A stretch of 64,000 bases of DNA from JAGVWJ01 sp964588555 (GTDB taxonomy: Archaea > Micrarchaeota > Micrarchaeia > Anstonellales > Bilamarchaeaceae). Positions 1 to 8,251 of the stretch are shown here, one piece after another. The notes beneath the pieces were generated by a model. That model did not search any database. It saw only the letters and a program-made list of their open reading frames with translations, and was not told where the DNA came from. The DNA is taken from contig CAZPPT010000006.1 in the NCBI GenBank assembly GCA_964588555.1, positions 27,116 through 91,115 on the forward strand, written 5' to 3'. The stretch's first letter is position 1, and every line of letters starts with the position of its first letter. A program made the position numbers and the translations under genes.

Positions 1-191
1 TCCCCGATAAACTGGTAGCCGATGCAGCCAGGATCGCCACAGTGCTTCCGCTCTTCAATACTCCAGAAGTTGCGTGCGCACTTCTCACATTTTCTTCGCT
101 TAAATGAACGATTTTCCAGGCATTCCAACCTGTAGTGCTTCTGCCAGTCCTTTGCAAACTGGGCGCGTAATTCGTCTTTATTGATTTCCAT
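1..191 (-). CDS. alaS: Alanyl-tRNA synthetase, N-terminal part (runs off the edge)
   Basis: The first 63 codons read MEINKDELRAQFAKDW and then a Cys-rich segment with CEKCARNFW and CGDPGCIGYQFIG. This is the zinc-ribbon-like N-terminal extension typical of archaeal AlaRS, which charges tRNA-Ala. The rest lies beyond base 1. A TATA-like stretch about 22-28 bases upstream, inside the end of the epimerase gene, suggests a leaderless or near-leaderless message starting at the ATG at 191. Identification rests on recall of the archaeal family pattern. Confidence 0.85.
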   Translation of the reverse strand, partial: MEINKDELRAQFAKDWQKHYRLECLENRSFKRRKCEKCARNFWSIEERKHCGDPGCIGYQFIG

Positions 192-199
192 GGGGATAC

Positions 200-1054
200 C
201 TAAATTACGTTTTTATAATACTCTTCATAATCAGCTTTTAATCCCTTATGGAGGGGCGTAAATGCAATGCCATGTTCTTTTAGTTTTTGATTGGAGCAGA
301 AAAAGTTTTCATTTGCAAATGGAAACTCGTTTTCATTAAACTGCGCGCCATCTGTGTTTGGGTTATATTGTACGAGCGGCGTAACGCCCACGGTCTTTGC
401 CATCTCATGAACAAGCCCGTTAAGGGTAATCGCCCCATCACCTGCGCAGTTATATGCCCCCTTGATTTTTTTCTCCGCCAAGAGGGCTAGTGACCGCACA
501 ACATCCTGCACGAAAACAAACTGTACAACCGCATTTCCATTGCCCGGAAGAACGATCCTCTCATGCCGTTTCAACTTCCCATAAATAAACCGCTCGCGTT
601 CGACGTAATTGTTCGCACCAAGGATGTATACCGGCCGAAGCGTAGCGTACTCCACACCGCTTTTCTCCAAGACTCGTTCGCACGCTACCTTTCCTTCATT
701 GTATGCTCCCCATACCGGCCACTGCCCAAGCGGCGAGTTTTCGGTGAGCGGAAACACCTCGCTTTTTGCGTATGAGGCAGCGGTCCCGACATTGACGAAA
801 AAATCAAAATCAAGCTCACCAAGTGCCCGCTCTGTTTGTTCGCCGCCGTATGCACAGGTATCAATGACTGCATCAAAATGACCTTCGACGGAGAAGCCGC
901 TGTCTCGGTCGCCTTTGATGTGTGTAACTTCCTTTGGGTAGTCAACTTTATGCGTGCCCCGGTTGAAAACGGTAATGGCATGTCCGTTTGCGATAAGTGC
1001 GTCAATGAGGCGCGGCCCGATGAAGCGGGAGCCGCCTATGATAAGAATGTCCAT
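200..1054 (-). CDS. NAD-dependent epimerase/dehydratase (extended SDR)
   Basis: A 284-residue Rossmann protein. The N-terminus MDILIIGGSRFIGPRLIDAL carries the dinucleotide-binding GGxxFIG motif (GGSRFIG). An acidic/arginine turn (FNRGTH) follows beta-2, and WGAYNEGKVACE carries the YxxxK active-site pair, with an upstream TAAS that may supply the serine. This resembles the atypical SDR group of nucleotide-sugar epimerases and related mRNA-binding plant proteins; the substrate cannot be read. An ATG at 1072 is in frame, but a TATA-like ATTTATAAT lies right on it, so the ATG at 1054 is preferred as a leaderless start. alaS follows on the same strand. Confidence 0.8.
   Translation of the reverse strand: MDILIIGGSRFIGPRLIDALIANGHAITVFNRGTHKVDYPKEVTHIKGDRDSGFSVEGHFDAVIDTCAYGGEQTERALGELDFDFFVNVGTAASYAKSEVFPLTENSPLGQWPVWGAYNEGKVACERVLEKSGVEYATLRPVYILGANNYVERERFIYGKLKRHERIVLPGNGNAVVQFVFVQDVVRSLALLAEKKIKGAYNCAGDGAITLNGLVHEMAKTVGVTPLVQYNPNTDGAQFNENEFPFANENFFCSNQKLKEHGIAFTPLHKGLKADYEEYYKNVI
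211..219 (-). promoter_or_regulatory. TATA-like element for alaS
   Basis: On the minus strand the sequence TATTATAAAA lies about 22-28 bases before the alaS ATG, the normal archaeal TATA-to-start distance for a leaderless transcript. It overlaps the last codons of the upstream epimerase gene. Confidence 0.45.
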
Positions 1055-1110
1055 ATGCGTTATTTTTGGCATTATAAATAAAAACGCAACCTATCCCTGC
1101 TTTTAATAAC

Positions 1111-1119
1111 ATTTATAAA
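1111..1119 (+). promoter_or_regulatory. TATA element for the gene at 1142
   Basis: ATTTATAAA lies 23-31 bases before the ATG at 1142, consistent with archaeal leaderless transcription. Confidence 0.5.
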
Positions 1120-1141
1120 CATCCTTTGACATAATTAATCC

Positions 1142-2209
1142 ATGACCACACGGAACACGTTTCGAAGCACGAGCGTAGCCCATGCGCGGGCAATTTTTGG
1201 ACGCGTTTCCTGTAGCTATGCCACGTGGGGGACAAGGCGTTTGCCCCTTGCCGAGGATCCCTCCACACGCCGCTTGTTCATACGGCACGCCATACGGCTT
1301 GGCGAATTTATGAGCCGGCTTAGTGTAGATAAGGATCGTCGGAGCATCGAAATTGTTGCAGTGTATCACCCCGATTTTGCGACCGCAGCGCGTGCCCTTG
1401 GGATTCTCAAGAACGACATGGATTCCTGCGCCAATATTGCGCAGCGATCAGGGCATTACCATATTCGATTAGCTGCACTTCAGTCACTCGCATCACATCC
1501 AGAACGACTTTCGGTCATTGCACGTACCTCGCGAGACGTGCCGACAGCGCTTGCAGCGCTTGGCTTATGCACCAGCGAGGGGGTAAAAGTTGTGTATGCA
1601 TGTACTGCAAGCGAAGTGACCCATGAAGAAAAAGACGCCGCCTTACCGGAAGTGCGCCGCTCAGCCCTCGCCCGCATTGCACGAGATGTTCATCATTTGT
1701 CAGTAACCGGTGAGCGTGACCGGGCGCTTCTTACGAGAATCTTTATGCTTTTTCCGGATATGCGTGACAATGTGATGGCAAAGGTACATGAGGCTCCGGA
1801 TAAATTTGATTCACTCTTTTGGCACGCCGCGTATAGTCCTGATCCTGCATTTAGGAAGATGGTCCTTGACAAACTTGGGAAAAACGAATTGACATGCGCG
1901 TATTTTATCCATTATTTTATTGGTACTGCCCATAAGGGCGAGAAAGGATACGAAAGTTCAATTAGGCATATGGCGGATTCCATTAACCTTCTTTATTTCA
2001 GTAATGATTGTGCCGTACTTACAGCAGTTGCCATGTATTCTACTGACCGGGAGAAGGCACTTGAGGCAGTCGACTTCCTTGGGGAAAGCCTCGCAGTACG
2101 TGGGCTCCAGCAAGTTGAGGCCGCCTCCCGTATGGCCGAAGTGCGCCTCTATGCCGCCGATGTCCTTGCCGATGTCAAAGCTATTGCCCATGGCAAGTCG
2201 TTCCCCTAA
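1142..2209 (+). CDS. Hypothetical helical-repeat protein, 355 aa
   Basis: I do not recognise the family. The sequence is almost all amphipathic helix, with repeated units such as RLAALQSLASHPERL, ALAALGLC and RSALARIARD. These resemble an alpha-solenoid of HEAT or Armadillo type, as found in scaffolds. There is no signal peptide, membrane segment or catalytic motif. The first 50 residues are Arg- and Ser-rich and could be a disordered tail. It is divergent from the epimerase gene and has its own TATA element, so it is probably a single-gene transcript. The solenoid reading is inference from residue pattern only. Confidence 0.6.
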   Translation: MTTRNTFRSTSVAHARAIFGRVSCSYATWGTRRLPLAEDPSTRRLFIRHAIRLGEFMSRLSVDKDRRSIEIVAVYHPDFATAARALGILKNDMDSCANIAQRSGHYHIRLAALQSLASHPERLSVIARTSRDVPTALAALGLCTSEGVKVVYACTASEVTHEEKDAALPEVRRSALARIARDVHHLSVTGERDRALLTRIFMLFPDMRDNVMAKVHEAPDKFDSLFWHAAYSPDPAFRKMVLDKLGKNELTCAYFIHYFIGTAHKGEKGYESSIRHMADSINLLYFSNDCAVLTAVAMYSTDREKALEAVDFLGESLAVRGLQQVEAASRMAEVRLYAADVLADVKAIAHGKSFP

Positions 2210-2244
2210 GGATACGGGGTTTCCAAGTAAAAAACGTAATTTTT

Positions 2245-2297
2245 ATATGGCGGGAAATTTGCATTAATTGTATTTACGATTTGAATAGTTGTGGCAA
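2245..2297 (+). repeat. Left copy of a ~53-bp direct repeat flanking the toxin locus
   Basis: About 40 of 53 bases match 3573-3625 in the same orientation, without gaps (shared cores GGGAAATT, TAATTGTA and GATTTGAATAG). The right copy contains the likely promoter start of the histidine operon. The pair brackets the AbiEii-type pseudogene and its partner. Confidence 0.6.
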
Positions 2298-2338
2298 TTC
2301 GGTAAAAACTTTATTTTATGTCTCGACTAAGTTATTAC

Positions 2339-2361
2339 TAGGTTAAAGAAATTTTAACCTA
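2339..2361 (+). promoter_or_regulatory. 9-bp inverted repeat, operator candidate
   Basis: TAGGTTAAA and TTTAACCTA form a perfect 9-bp inverted repeat with a 5-base spacer. It lies just upstream of a TATA-like CATATAAAAA (about 2369-2378) and the ATG at 2400. Toxin-antitoxin operons are commonly autoregulated through such sites; that role is inferred here. Confidence 0.45.
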
Positions 2362-2399
2362 ATAGAAACATATAAAAACAGTCGCTTCGTTACATACCC

Positions 2400-3042
2400 A
2401 TGGATACTAAATTTGCACTCAAATACGGTCGGATTAAGCAAATCCTAAACGATGTGGCAGGATGCGCAGCGCAGCAACTTGTATTGGTTGGGGGTACTGC
2501 ACTTGCGCTTTTTTATCTTCATCATCGGGTCAGCGTTGATCTTGATTTGAAAAACTGGGTTCATACCCCGTTCTTGCAACGAAACCCAGTTTTTCAAAGT
2601 TGTGACCGAATGGGGCATACCCTGCCAGCTTGCTGCGGGATCCCTTCGGTCACATTGATTTTGTCCCCTTACAGGGAGATGACATACGACACAAGGAACT
2701 GCTCAAAGGTTGCCTGACAAAAAAGGGATACCGGACGATTGCAGGAAATTACAAAAACCAGTTTGTTGTACAGTTTGAAGATACGAGCATAAAGGTGGAG
2801 GTTTTTACCCCTACAAACACGATAAAAAATGTCTCTTAATTGAAGCATATGCAAATCGTAGGCACGTACGTGATTTATACGACATTGTTTTTATTCTGAA
2901 AAATAACAAAAGCAATTTTGAGCGCATACAAAAACTCGTTACTATGTATGGCAAACCCAAAGCAGAGGAAGAGCTTGACCACCATATAGAAAACGACGAT
3001 AACTATCAGTTCTTTAAGGATGTGATGAAGCATGTTTTCTAA
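2400..3042 (+). pseudogene. AbiEii/AbiGii-type nucleotidyltransferase toxin, broken
   Basis: The N-terminal part reads LVLVGGTALALFYLHHRVSVDLDL, matching the GG...VDLDF nucleotidyltransferase motif of AbiEii toxins (type IV toxin-antitoxin). At the second Asp of that motif a 113-bp repeat is inserted, flanked by TTGATTT on both sides. Removing it restores VDLDFVPLQGDD. The coding frame then continues in another phase to about 2830, where a further +1 shift is needed to read LIEAYANRRHVRDLYDIVFIL, the conserved C-terminal helix pair. The last codons overlap the next gene. With an insertion and a second frameshift the toxin should be inactive. Confidence 0.8.
2542..2661 (+). repeat. 113-bp two-hairpin dispersed repeat, copy A, with 7-bp direct repeats
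   Basis: The element starts with TTTGAAAAACTGGGTT and its exact inverted partner AACCCAGTTTTTCAAA (16-bp stem). A second hairpin closed by GTGACCGAA and TTCGGTCAC (9 bp) follows. TTGATTT stands on both sides. A second copy of the same 113-bp length is at 22384-22503. It disrupts the toxin gene. Its size, structure and flanking duplication fit a non-autonomous MITE-like element; no transposase is in the window. Confidence 0.75.
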
Positions 3043-3559
3043 ACAGGGCATAACATTTAGCCAACTCCGTGAAGAGGGGTTTTCATCTCAAGAAATCAAA
3101 AACTTGAGTGCCTCTCTCAAGCTATTCCCCACGCCCTTTAAGGGCATTTATTATGTTCCCGGTCCAGAAGAGCGAAAAGCATGGTTTATCGATAAGCCGC
3201 TTCTGACGCTTAGAAAAATACTGCAGCTTTTTCTAGGCACCGAACGCTTCTATTTTAGCTGTAGGACTGCTGAAGAATTTTGGGGCGTTAAATGGCAACC
3301 TCTTGGTGAGGTCCATGTAGTAAATGCAAAACGGAGCGGAAAAGTAGATCTACGTATCCGAGTTAAAAGAAATGAAAATAAAAGAACGTATCGCGCGAAA
3401 AAGATCGCCACTATTCTTTCGTTTTACGGTAACGTGATTATTTTCCACAAAGTCAAATCTATCGAAGGCGCAAAGCTCAAATACACGCCGTACGGTACGT
3501 TTGCAATGAAGGGACAGCTCAAAAAGGACAAGAAGCGGTTCCGGGAGAAATCGGATTAA
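3032..3559 (+). CDS. Partner protein of the AbiEii-type locus, 175 aa (possible antitoxin)
   Basis: The start overlaps the end of the broken toxin frame (ATG inside CATGTTTTCTAA), so the two genes were translationally coupled. The N-terminus ITFSQLREEGFSSQEIKNL looks like a short winged-helix or HTH segment, followed by GIYYVPG, similar in layout to AbiEi-type antitoxins (HTH, then a 'G-x-Y-x-x-P' turn). The C-terminal half is very basic. It may now be an orphan antitoxin. The family assignment is inference from position and N-terminal pattern. Confidence 0.55.
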   Translation: MFSKQGITFSQLREEGFSSQEIKNLSASLKLFPTPFKGIYYVPGPEERKAWFIDKPLLTLRKILQLFLGTERFYFSCRTAEEFWGVKWQPLGEVHVVNAKRSGKVDLRIRVKRNENKRTYRAKKIATILSFYGNVIIFHKVKSIEGAKLKYTPYGTFAMKGQLKKDKKRFREKSD

Positions 3560-3567
3560 AAAGCAAA

Positions 3568-3578
3568 CCTATATATAG
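3568..3578 (+). promoter_or_regulatory. TATA element of the histidine operon
   Basis: CCTATATATAG is the strongest TATA-like site upstream of the his genes, and transcription would begin near 3600. It immediately precedes or overlaps the right copy of the 53-bp direct repeat. Confidence 0.5.
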
Positions 3579-3625
3579 TGGGAAATTCATAATAATTGTA
3601 GTTATGATTTGAATAGGTGTAAAAA
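3573..3625 (+). repeat. Right copy of the ~53-bp direct repeat
   Basis: It matches 2245-2297 at about three quarters of positions in the same orientation. It covers the leader of the his operon. The likeliest reading is that the toxin locus sits between a duplicated promoter segment. Confidence 0.6.
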
Positions 3626-3649
3626 TATGGAACGGGGTTTACTTCATAG

Positions 3650-3880
3650 AGCAGGATTTACTTCATACGGCTTGATTCAAAAGGCCGGCTAGTTCTACCA
3701 CTTGCGATACGTGAGGCACTCGGCATCCCAACCAACGGGTCTGTTTTGATTAAGATAATTGCGAGCGATAGCTCGTCCGTTACGCTTTCTCTTTCAAAAC
3801 CGACAGAGGGCGACAGTGCTAATTCTATTCCATTTTCAAAGAATGGGAAATACCTACGGGGGGATCGATATGATCGGTGA
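3650..3880 (+). pseudogene. AbrB/SpoVT-like DNA-binding domain ORF upstream of hisD
   Basis: An open frame reads LDSKGRLVLPLAIREALGI and continues NGSVLI, a close fit to the swapped-hairpin AbrB/SpoVT/MazE consensus (DxxGRIxIPxxIRExLGI). It ends in TGA at 3878-3880, overlapping the GTG of hisD in a GTGA coupling. No ATG, GTG or TTG start is in frame after the stop at 3647. The segment just before holds a direct repeat of TTTACTTCATA (3638 and 3657, offset 19), so a small duplication may have shifted the frame away from the ATG at 3627. It may be decayed, or may use a non-standard start. As part of the operon it could regulate his transcription. Confidence 0.45.
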
Positions 3881-5184
3881 ATTACTTCATCAATATGACG
3901 TATGGAAGATTACAAGATATTGACATTGCACGATTCAAGAATCGCGCGGCTATCTCAAATGAGGTAAAGGAGCGCGTGCGCCAAATTGTTGAAAACGTAC
4001 GCACCCGCGGAATAGATGCGGTTTTGGAATATACAGAACAGTTCGACAGGATTCGGCTTGATTCAAAGACAATTCGGGTGACTCGAACGGAAATCGGTAG
4101 TGCGTACAAAAAAATAACAAACAACGAACTAGAAGTAATCAAAGAATCAATTAAACGAGTGCGCGCGTTTCACTTAGGACAGAAAAAAGCGATCCAAAAC
4201 ATAGATTTTGAGACTCAAGACGGGATAACCTCTCTTCGTTGGCTTCCGATTCCACGCATTGGGGTCTATGCGCCGGCTGGAAAAGCACCGCTTCCATCCT
4301 CAGTTATAATGGCAGCGATTCCCGCGCAAATTGCCGGAGTTAAGGAGATTATTCTGTGCTCCCCTCCACAAAAGAACGGCGAGATCGACCCTTCAATTTT
4401 AGTAGCTGCAAACGAATGCGGGATTACTGAAATCTATAAAATGGGCGGAGCGCAGGCAATTGGAGCGCTTGCATACGGATGCGGGCTATTTGACGGCGTT
4501 GATCTTATTGCCGGCCCAGGGAACGTATATACTGCTTACGCAAAGGATTTTGTGGCGAGTGAAGGGCTTGTAAAAACTGATACGCGCGCAGGGCCAAGCG
4601 AAGTAGTGGTCATAGCAGATGAGACGGCAAATCCTTCGTTTGTTGCAACTGACATGCTCGCACAGGCTGAGCACGGTGCAAACTCTTCGGCGATTTGTAT
4701 CGCTACCTCAAATCCTGTTGCGGAAATGGTACTTGCGGAGCTTAATGAGGGGATTTCACTCATGCCAAAAGCAGACGGCATAATACAATCGCTTAAGCAA
4801 TATGGGGCCATTCTTGTTGCACAAGATACTGAAGAAGCAATCTCATTTGTTAATTCATTTGCACCCGAGCACGTAGAGGTTTATACGAAGGACGCAGAAG
4901 AAATCGCGCCGCTCATAGCAAATGCAGGCGCAGTGTTCATCCAAACGAGCGAAGTATTCGGAGACTACGGCATGACAGGAAGCAACCACATCCTGCCCAC
5001 CGGCAGTGCCGCGCGTTTTAGCTCAGGCGTGAGCGTTTACACGTTCATGAAGTACCAGCTTGTAGAGAAAATGAGTCAAAGTGCACAGCAAGCGCTTGCT
5101 CCAAAGACCGCTCTTTTTGCGCGCCTCGAACAGCTTGAGGCACACGCAAACGCCGCAGAGATGCGAGGTAATCAAAATGTTTGA
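3877..5184 (+). CDS. hisD: Histidinol dehydrogenase
   Basis: Catalyses the last two oxidations, L-histidinol to histidine, with NAD and zinc. The 435-residue length is usual. Visible motifs are AGPGNVYTAYAKDFV, QAEHGANSSA (Gln and His metal/catalytic ligands), FAPEHVEVY (Glu-His pair), FGDYGMTGSNH (Asp ligand) and the C-terminal EAHANAAEMR (His). The GTG start at 3877 overlaps the upstream stop (GTGA), and GGGGGG lies about 10 bases before it. An ATG at 3895 is a weaker alternative. It is the first intact gene of the his operon and overlaps hisC by 8 bases. Confidence 0.95.
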   Translation: MNYFINMTYGRLQDIDIARFKNRAAISNEVKERVRQIVENVRTRGIDAVLEYTEQFDRIRLDSKTIRVTRTEIGSAYKKITNNELEVIKESIKRVRAFHLGQKKAIQNIDFETQDGITSLRWLPIPRIGVYAPAGKAPLPSSVIMAAIPAQIAGVKEIILCSPPQKNGEIDPSILVAANECGITEIYKMGGAQAIGALAYGCGLFDGVDLIAGPGNVYTAYAKDFVASEGLVKTDTRAGPSEVVVIADETANPSFVATDMLAQAEHGANSSAICIATSNPVAEMVLAELNEGISLMPKADGIIQSLKQYGAILVAQDTEEAISFVNSFAPEHVEVYTKDAEEIAPLIANAGAVFIQTSEVFGDYGMTGSNHILPTGSAARFSSGVSVYTFMKYQLVEKMSQSAQQALAPKTALFARLEQLEAHANAAEMRGNQNV

Positions 5185-6853
5185 TATTGAAACTATTGCA
5201 AAAAAATCAGTTCGATTGATGGCACCGTACGAGACGCCACCACTACGCGAGGCCGAAGCCAAACTGAATCAGAACGAGTCCCCACTTGACATTCCAGGGG
5301 AACTAAAAATAAAAATTGCAAAATCAATTCGCACCACCCCACTTAATCGCTATTTTGATGGGGGTTCGCTCCAGTTGTGCGAAGCGATTGCAAGGAAATA
5401 CGGCGTTCGTGCAGAAAACGTTATTGTAGGCGCAGGAATCGACGAACTTCTTTATTATTTAGTGCTTGCCTTTGTCGAGCCTGGAGACCGCATCGTCCGT
5501 CCGGTACCAAGTTTTTCTATGTACGAGATTTGTGCAAGGGTCTCGAATGCAATCGACACGCCCATTATGCTTGATGAGTCGTTTGAACTTAATGGGGAAT
5601 TTGTCGCTGCGGCAACGAATGCAAAAATCACGTTCATATGCACGCCGAATAATCCAACCGGTAATTCAATAGACAGAGCACGGATAAAAGAAATCCTCAC
5701 CACCACGAGCGGCATTGTATGTATCGATGAAGCATATGCTGAATTTGCGAAGGAAAACTGCCTTGGTCTTCTTTCGTACCCAAACGTCATAATTATGCGC
5801 ACCTTTTCAAAGCTCTATTCAGGCGCAGCACTTCGTCTTGGCTATGCGGTCGCAGATGCAAGAATTATCGAGTATATGAACCGTGTGCGGCTTCCGTGGA
5901 ACATAAGCGCCGTTTCGCAGGCCGCAGGCGAGATACTCATCCAAAACGATCGATTATTTGAACAACGGAAAAAAAGAATACTGAAAAACCGCGACCAGCT
6001 TCTAAAAGATCTTCAAAAAATTGTGTCCGTATATCCTACTGATTCGAACTTCATCCTCTTTAAGGTTGACAATTCAAAGAAGATTTTTGATACGCTGCTT
6101 GAGCGAGGCGTCCTTGTACGTGATGTAAGCAATGCGCCTGGCTTGAAGGGCTGCCTTCGGGTAACTGTTGGGACTGCAAATGAAAACAAGAAATTCATTT
6201 CCCTTTTGCGCGCCGTTCTTTCAAACCAAAAACCGGATGCACTCATTTTTGATATCGACGGCGTGCTTGTTGACGTTTCTCAATCGTATCGCGAGGCGAT
6301 CAAGCGCACGGTTGAGAAAGAGACTGGCAGAATGCCGACTGACGGGGAAATCGAAGCGGTGAAGCAGAAGCCATTCTCTAATAACGATTGGGCCGTCACG
6401 TATGCACTTGCAACCGGATTCAAGGGCGACCTTTCTACGATTGACCGTACAAGCGCGTTATTCATCAAATTAAGAAATAATTTTCAATCTGCGTATCGCC
6501 TGTTTCGGGATAAAGAACCGCTTCTTATAGAACGTGCGCTCATCTCTGAGTTTCAGAAACGAGCTATTAAAATTGGTTTTGTCACTTCCCGCCCCCGGAC
6601 TGAGGCGTTGTATGCATTAGGGCGGATCGGCGGCGTTGACCCGGATTTCGTTGTTGCGCAGGAGGATTGCGATGAGGAAAAACCATCGCCAAAACCGATC
6701 CAGGCGCTCCTTCTGCGCATGCAGGCCAAGAATCCGTTGTATATCGGAGATACGATTAATGATAAACTCGCAGCAGAGCGTGCACGCATATCATACGAAC
6801 CAGTCGATGCAACACAAAATGTAAACGATATTTTACGGAGGTTATTGAAATGA
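5177..6853 (+). CDS. hisC: HisC-HAD fusion: histidinol-phosphate aminotransferase plus putative histidinol-phosphate phosphatase
   Basis: Residues 1-350 are a fold-type I PLP aminotransferase: LNQNESPL, PNNPTGN, DEAYAEF, and the PLP lysine in RTFSKLYSGAALRLGY. Residues ~353-558 are a HAD hydrolase: motif I FDIDGVLVD, motif II VTSRP, a Lys in EEKPSPKPI, motif IV IGDTINDKLAA. The segment after motif I (SQSYREAI) matches a HAD-IA subfamily repeatedly linked to histidine genes. No other histidinol-phosphatase is in this otherwise complete operon, so the HAD half probably fills that step; this is inference. ATG 5177 is chosen over an upstream frame extension inside hisD. It overlaps hisB by 4 bases (ATGA). 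Confidence 0.93.
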   Translation: MFDIETIAKKSVRLMAPYETPPLREAEAKLNQNESPLDIPGELKIKIAKSIRTTPLNRYFDGGSLQLCEAIARKYGVRAENVIVGAGIDELLYYLVLAFVEPGDRIVRPVPSFSMYEICARVSNAIDTPIMLDESFELNGEFVAAATNAKITFICTPNNPTGNSIDRARIKEILTTTSGIVCIDEAYAEFAKENCLGLLSYPNVIIMRTFSKLYSGAALRLGYAVADARIIEYMNRVRLPWNISAVSQAAGEILIQNDRLFEQRKKRILKNRDQLLKDLQKIVSVYPTDSNFILFKVDNSKKIFDTLLERGVLVRDVSNAPGLKGCLRVTVGTANENKKFISLLRAVLSNQKPDALIFDIDGVLVDVSQSYREAIKRTVEKETGRMPTDGEIEAVKQKPFSNNDWAVTYALATGFKGDLSTIDRTSALFIKLRNNFQSAYRLFRDKEPLLIERALISEFQKRAIKIGFVTSRPRTEALYALGRIGGVDPDFVVAQEDCDEEKPSPKPIQALLLRMQAKNPLYIGDTINDKLAAERARISYEPVDATQNVNDILRRLLK

Positions 6854-7434
6854 GGGTTGGAGAGGTAAAACGAAAAACAAACGAAACAGACGTCACTGTG
6901 CAAGTTGGTCTTGATGGCACCGGTAATTCCAAGATTGCAACTGGCATCGGATTTCTTGATCACATACTTACGCTTTTTTCAAGGCACAGCCTCATCGACC
7001 TCACCCTAACTGCAAGAGGGGATCTAGAAGTTGATGACCACCACACGGTAGAAGACATTGGTATTTGTATGGGTCAAGCACTAGCGCAAGCACTCGGTGA
7101 AAAGCGGGGAATAAGCCGTTACGGCTTTTTCATCCTCCCCATGGATGAGTCGCTTGCGCAGGCTGCAGTTGATTTTTCTGGAAGGCCATACCTTGTGTTT
7201 GATGCACGGTTCGATCGTGAGATGGTGGGTGATCTTTCCACAGAACTTGTACGCGAGTTCTTCTATGCAGTAAGTGTGAATGCAAAAATGAACATCAACA
7301 TGCGCGTGACTGGCGAGAACACGCACCACAAAATCGAGGCGCTCTTCAAGGCGTTTGCACGTGCTGTGCGCACGGCCGTTGCAATTGACGGGCGGGCAAA
7401 AGATGAAATTCCAAGTACAAAAGGAGTGATTTAG
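6850..7434 (+). CDS. hisB: Imidazoleglycerol-phosphate dehydratase
   Basis: Mn-dependent dehydration of IGP to imidazole-acetol phosphate. At 194 residues it is the monofunctional length. Both diagnostic metal-binding signatures are present: LEVDDHHTVEDIG and ENTHHKIEALFKAFARA. The N-terminal GFLDHILTLFSRH is also typical. It follows the HisC-HAD fusion with an ATGA overlap and is followed by hisG with no gap. Confidence 0.95.
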   Translation: MRVGEVKRKTNETDVTVQVGLDGTGNSKIATGIGFLDHILTLFSRHSLIDLTLTARGDLEVDDHHTVEDIGICMGQALAQALGEKRGISRYGFFILPMDESLAQAAVDFSGRPYLVFDARFDREMVGDLSTELVREFFYAVSVNAKMNINMRVTGENTHHKIEALFKAFARAVRTAVAIDGRAKDEIPSTKGVI

Positions 7435-8250
7435 ATGGACCAAATACGTTTGGCAATACCAAATAAAGGAAGATTATACCAAAAGACGCTTGAACTGCTT
7501 GAACGGGCAGGTATACGGGTGCCTGAGAACGGCCGGAAGCTCTACGTGCGCACAAATATCGAAGATATTGTTGTCATCTTTGCGCGTGCGCAGGATATTC
7601 CGTGGTATGTCGCGACAGGCGCAGCCGACATCGGCATCTCGGGAGAAGACATGATGAGGGAGAGTGGCGCGACCGTTGAGCGACTCCTTAAGCTTAACTT
7701 TGGAAGCTGCACTATTGCGCTTGCGAGTAAGGATGGGAAAAAAGCTCGTATTGCAACAAAGCTCCCGAATATCGCGCGTAGTGCGTTTCCGGACTCAGTT
7801 ATTGTCCCCATGAGCGGTGCTTGTGAGCTTGCCCCGCAGCTTGGCATTGCTGATGCAATAGTTGACCAGGTAAGTAGCGGGGATACGCTTAAGGCAAATA
7901 ATCTTAAAATCGACCAGGTGCTCTTTGAGTCAAACATATACCTTATTGGCAATGCGAGGAGTATGAAAGATAAGAGAGTTGAAGAACTCACGCTTGGTTT
8001 TGAGGGAGTGCTTACTGCAGAAGAGAAGCGCTATATTATGTTTAATGTAACGAGCAAGCGCGACCTTGCAGAGGCAGTTAAGGTGACCCCCGCAATGGAA
8101 AGCCCGACCGTACTTAAGCTTGCAAAGAAGGGCGCCTATTCGATACACTCAGTTATTGATGTAGCGGAGCTTATGCCTGCGCTTTTACGTATAAAGAAGG
8201 CTGGTGGGAAGGATATTTTAGTACTGGATATGTCGAGGGTGGTTGATTAG
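7435..8250 (+). CDS. hisG: ATP phosphoribosyltransferase, long form
   Basis: First, committed step of histidine synthesis (PRPP + ATP). RLAIPNKGRLYQKTLELL begins the periplasmic-binding-like catalytic domain and ATGAADIGISGEDMM is the PRPP/ATP region. At 271 residues it carries the C-terminal regulatory domain (from about 200, ending AELMPALLRIKKAGGKDILV), which in long-form enzymes binds histidine for feedback inhibition and removes the need for HisZ. It abuts hisB directly. Confidence 0.94.
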   Translation: MDQIRLAIPNKGRLYQKTLELLERAGIRVPENGRKLYVRTNIEDIVVIFARAQDIPWYVATGAADIGISGEDMMRESGATVERLLKLNFGSCTIALASKDGKKARIATKLPNIARSAFPDSVIVPMSGACELAPQLGIADAIVDQVSSGDTLKANNLKIDQVLFESNIYLIGNARSMKDKRVEELTLGFEGVLTAEEKRYIMFNVTSKRDLAEAVKVTPAMESPTVLKLAKKGAYSIHSVIDVAELMPALLRIKKAGGKDILVLDMSRVVD

Positions 8251-8251
8251 C

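Noticed and set aside
5081..5176. Upstream extension of the hisC frame (would add 32 residues)
   Set aside because: It lies inside the end of hisD in another frame and is unlike HisC N-termini; the ATG at 5177 has normal coupling.
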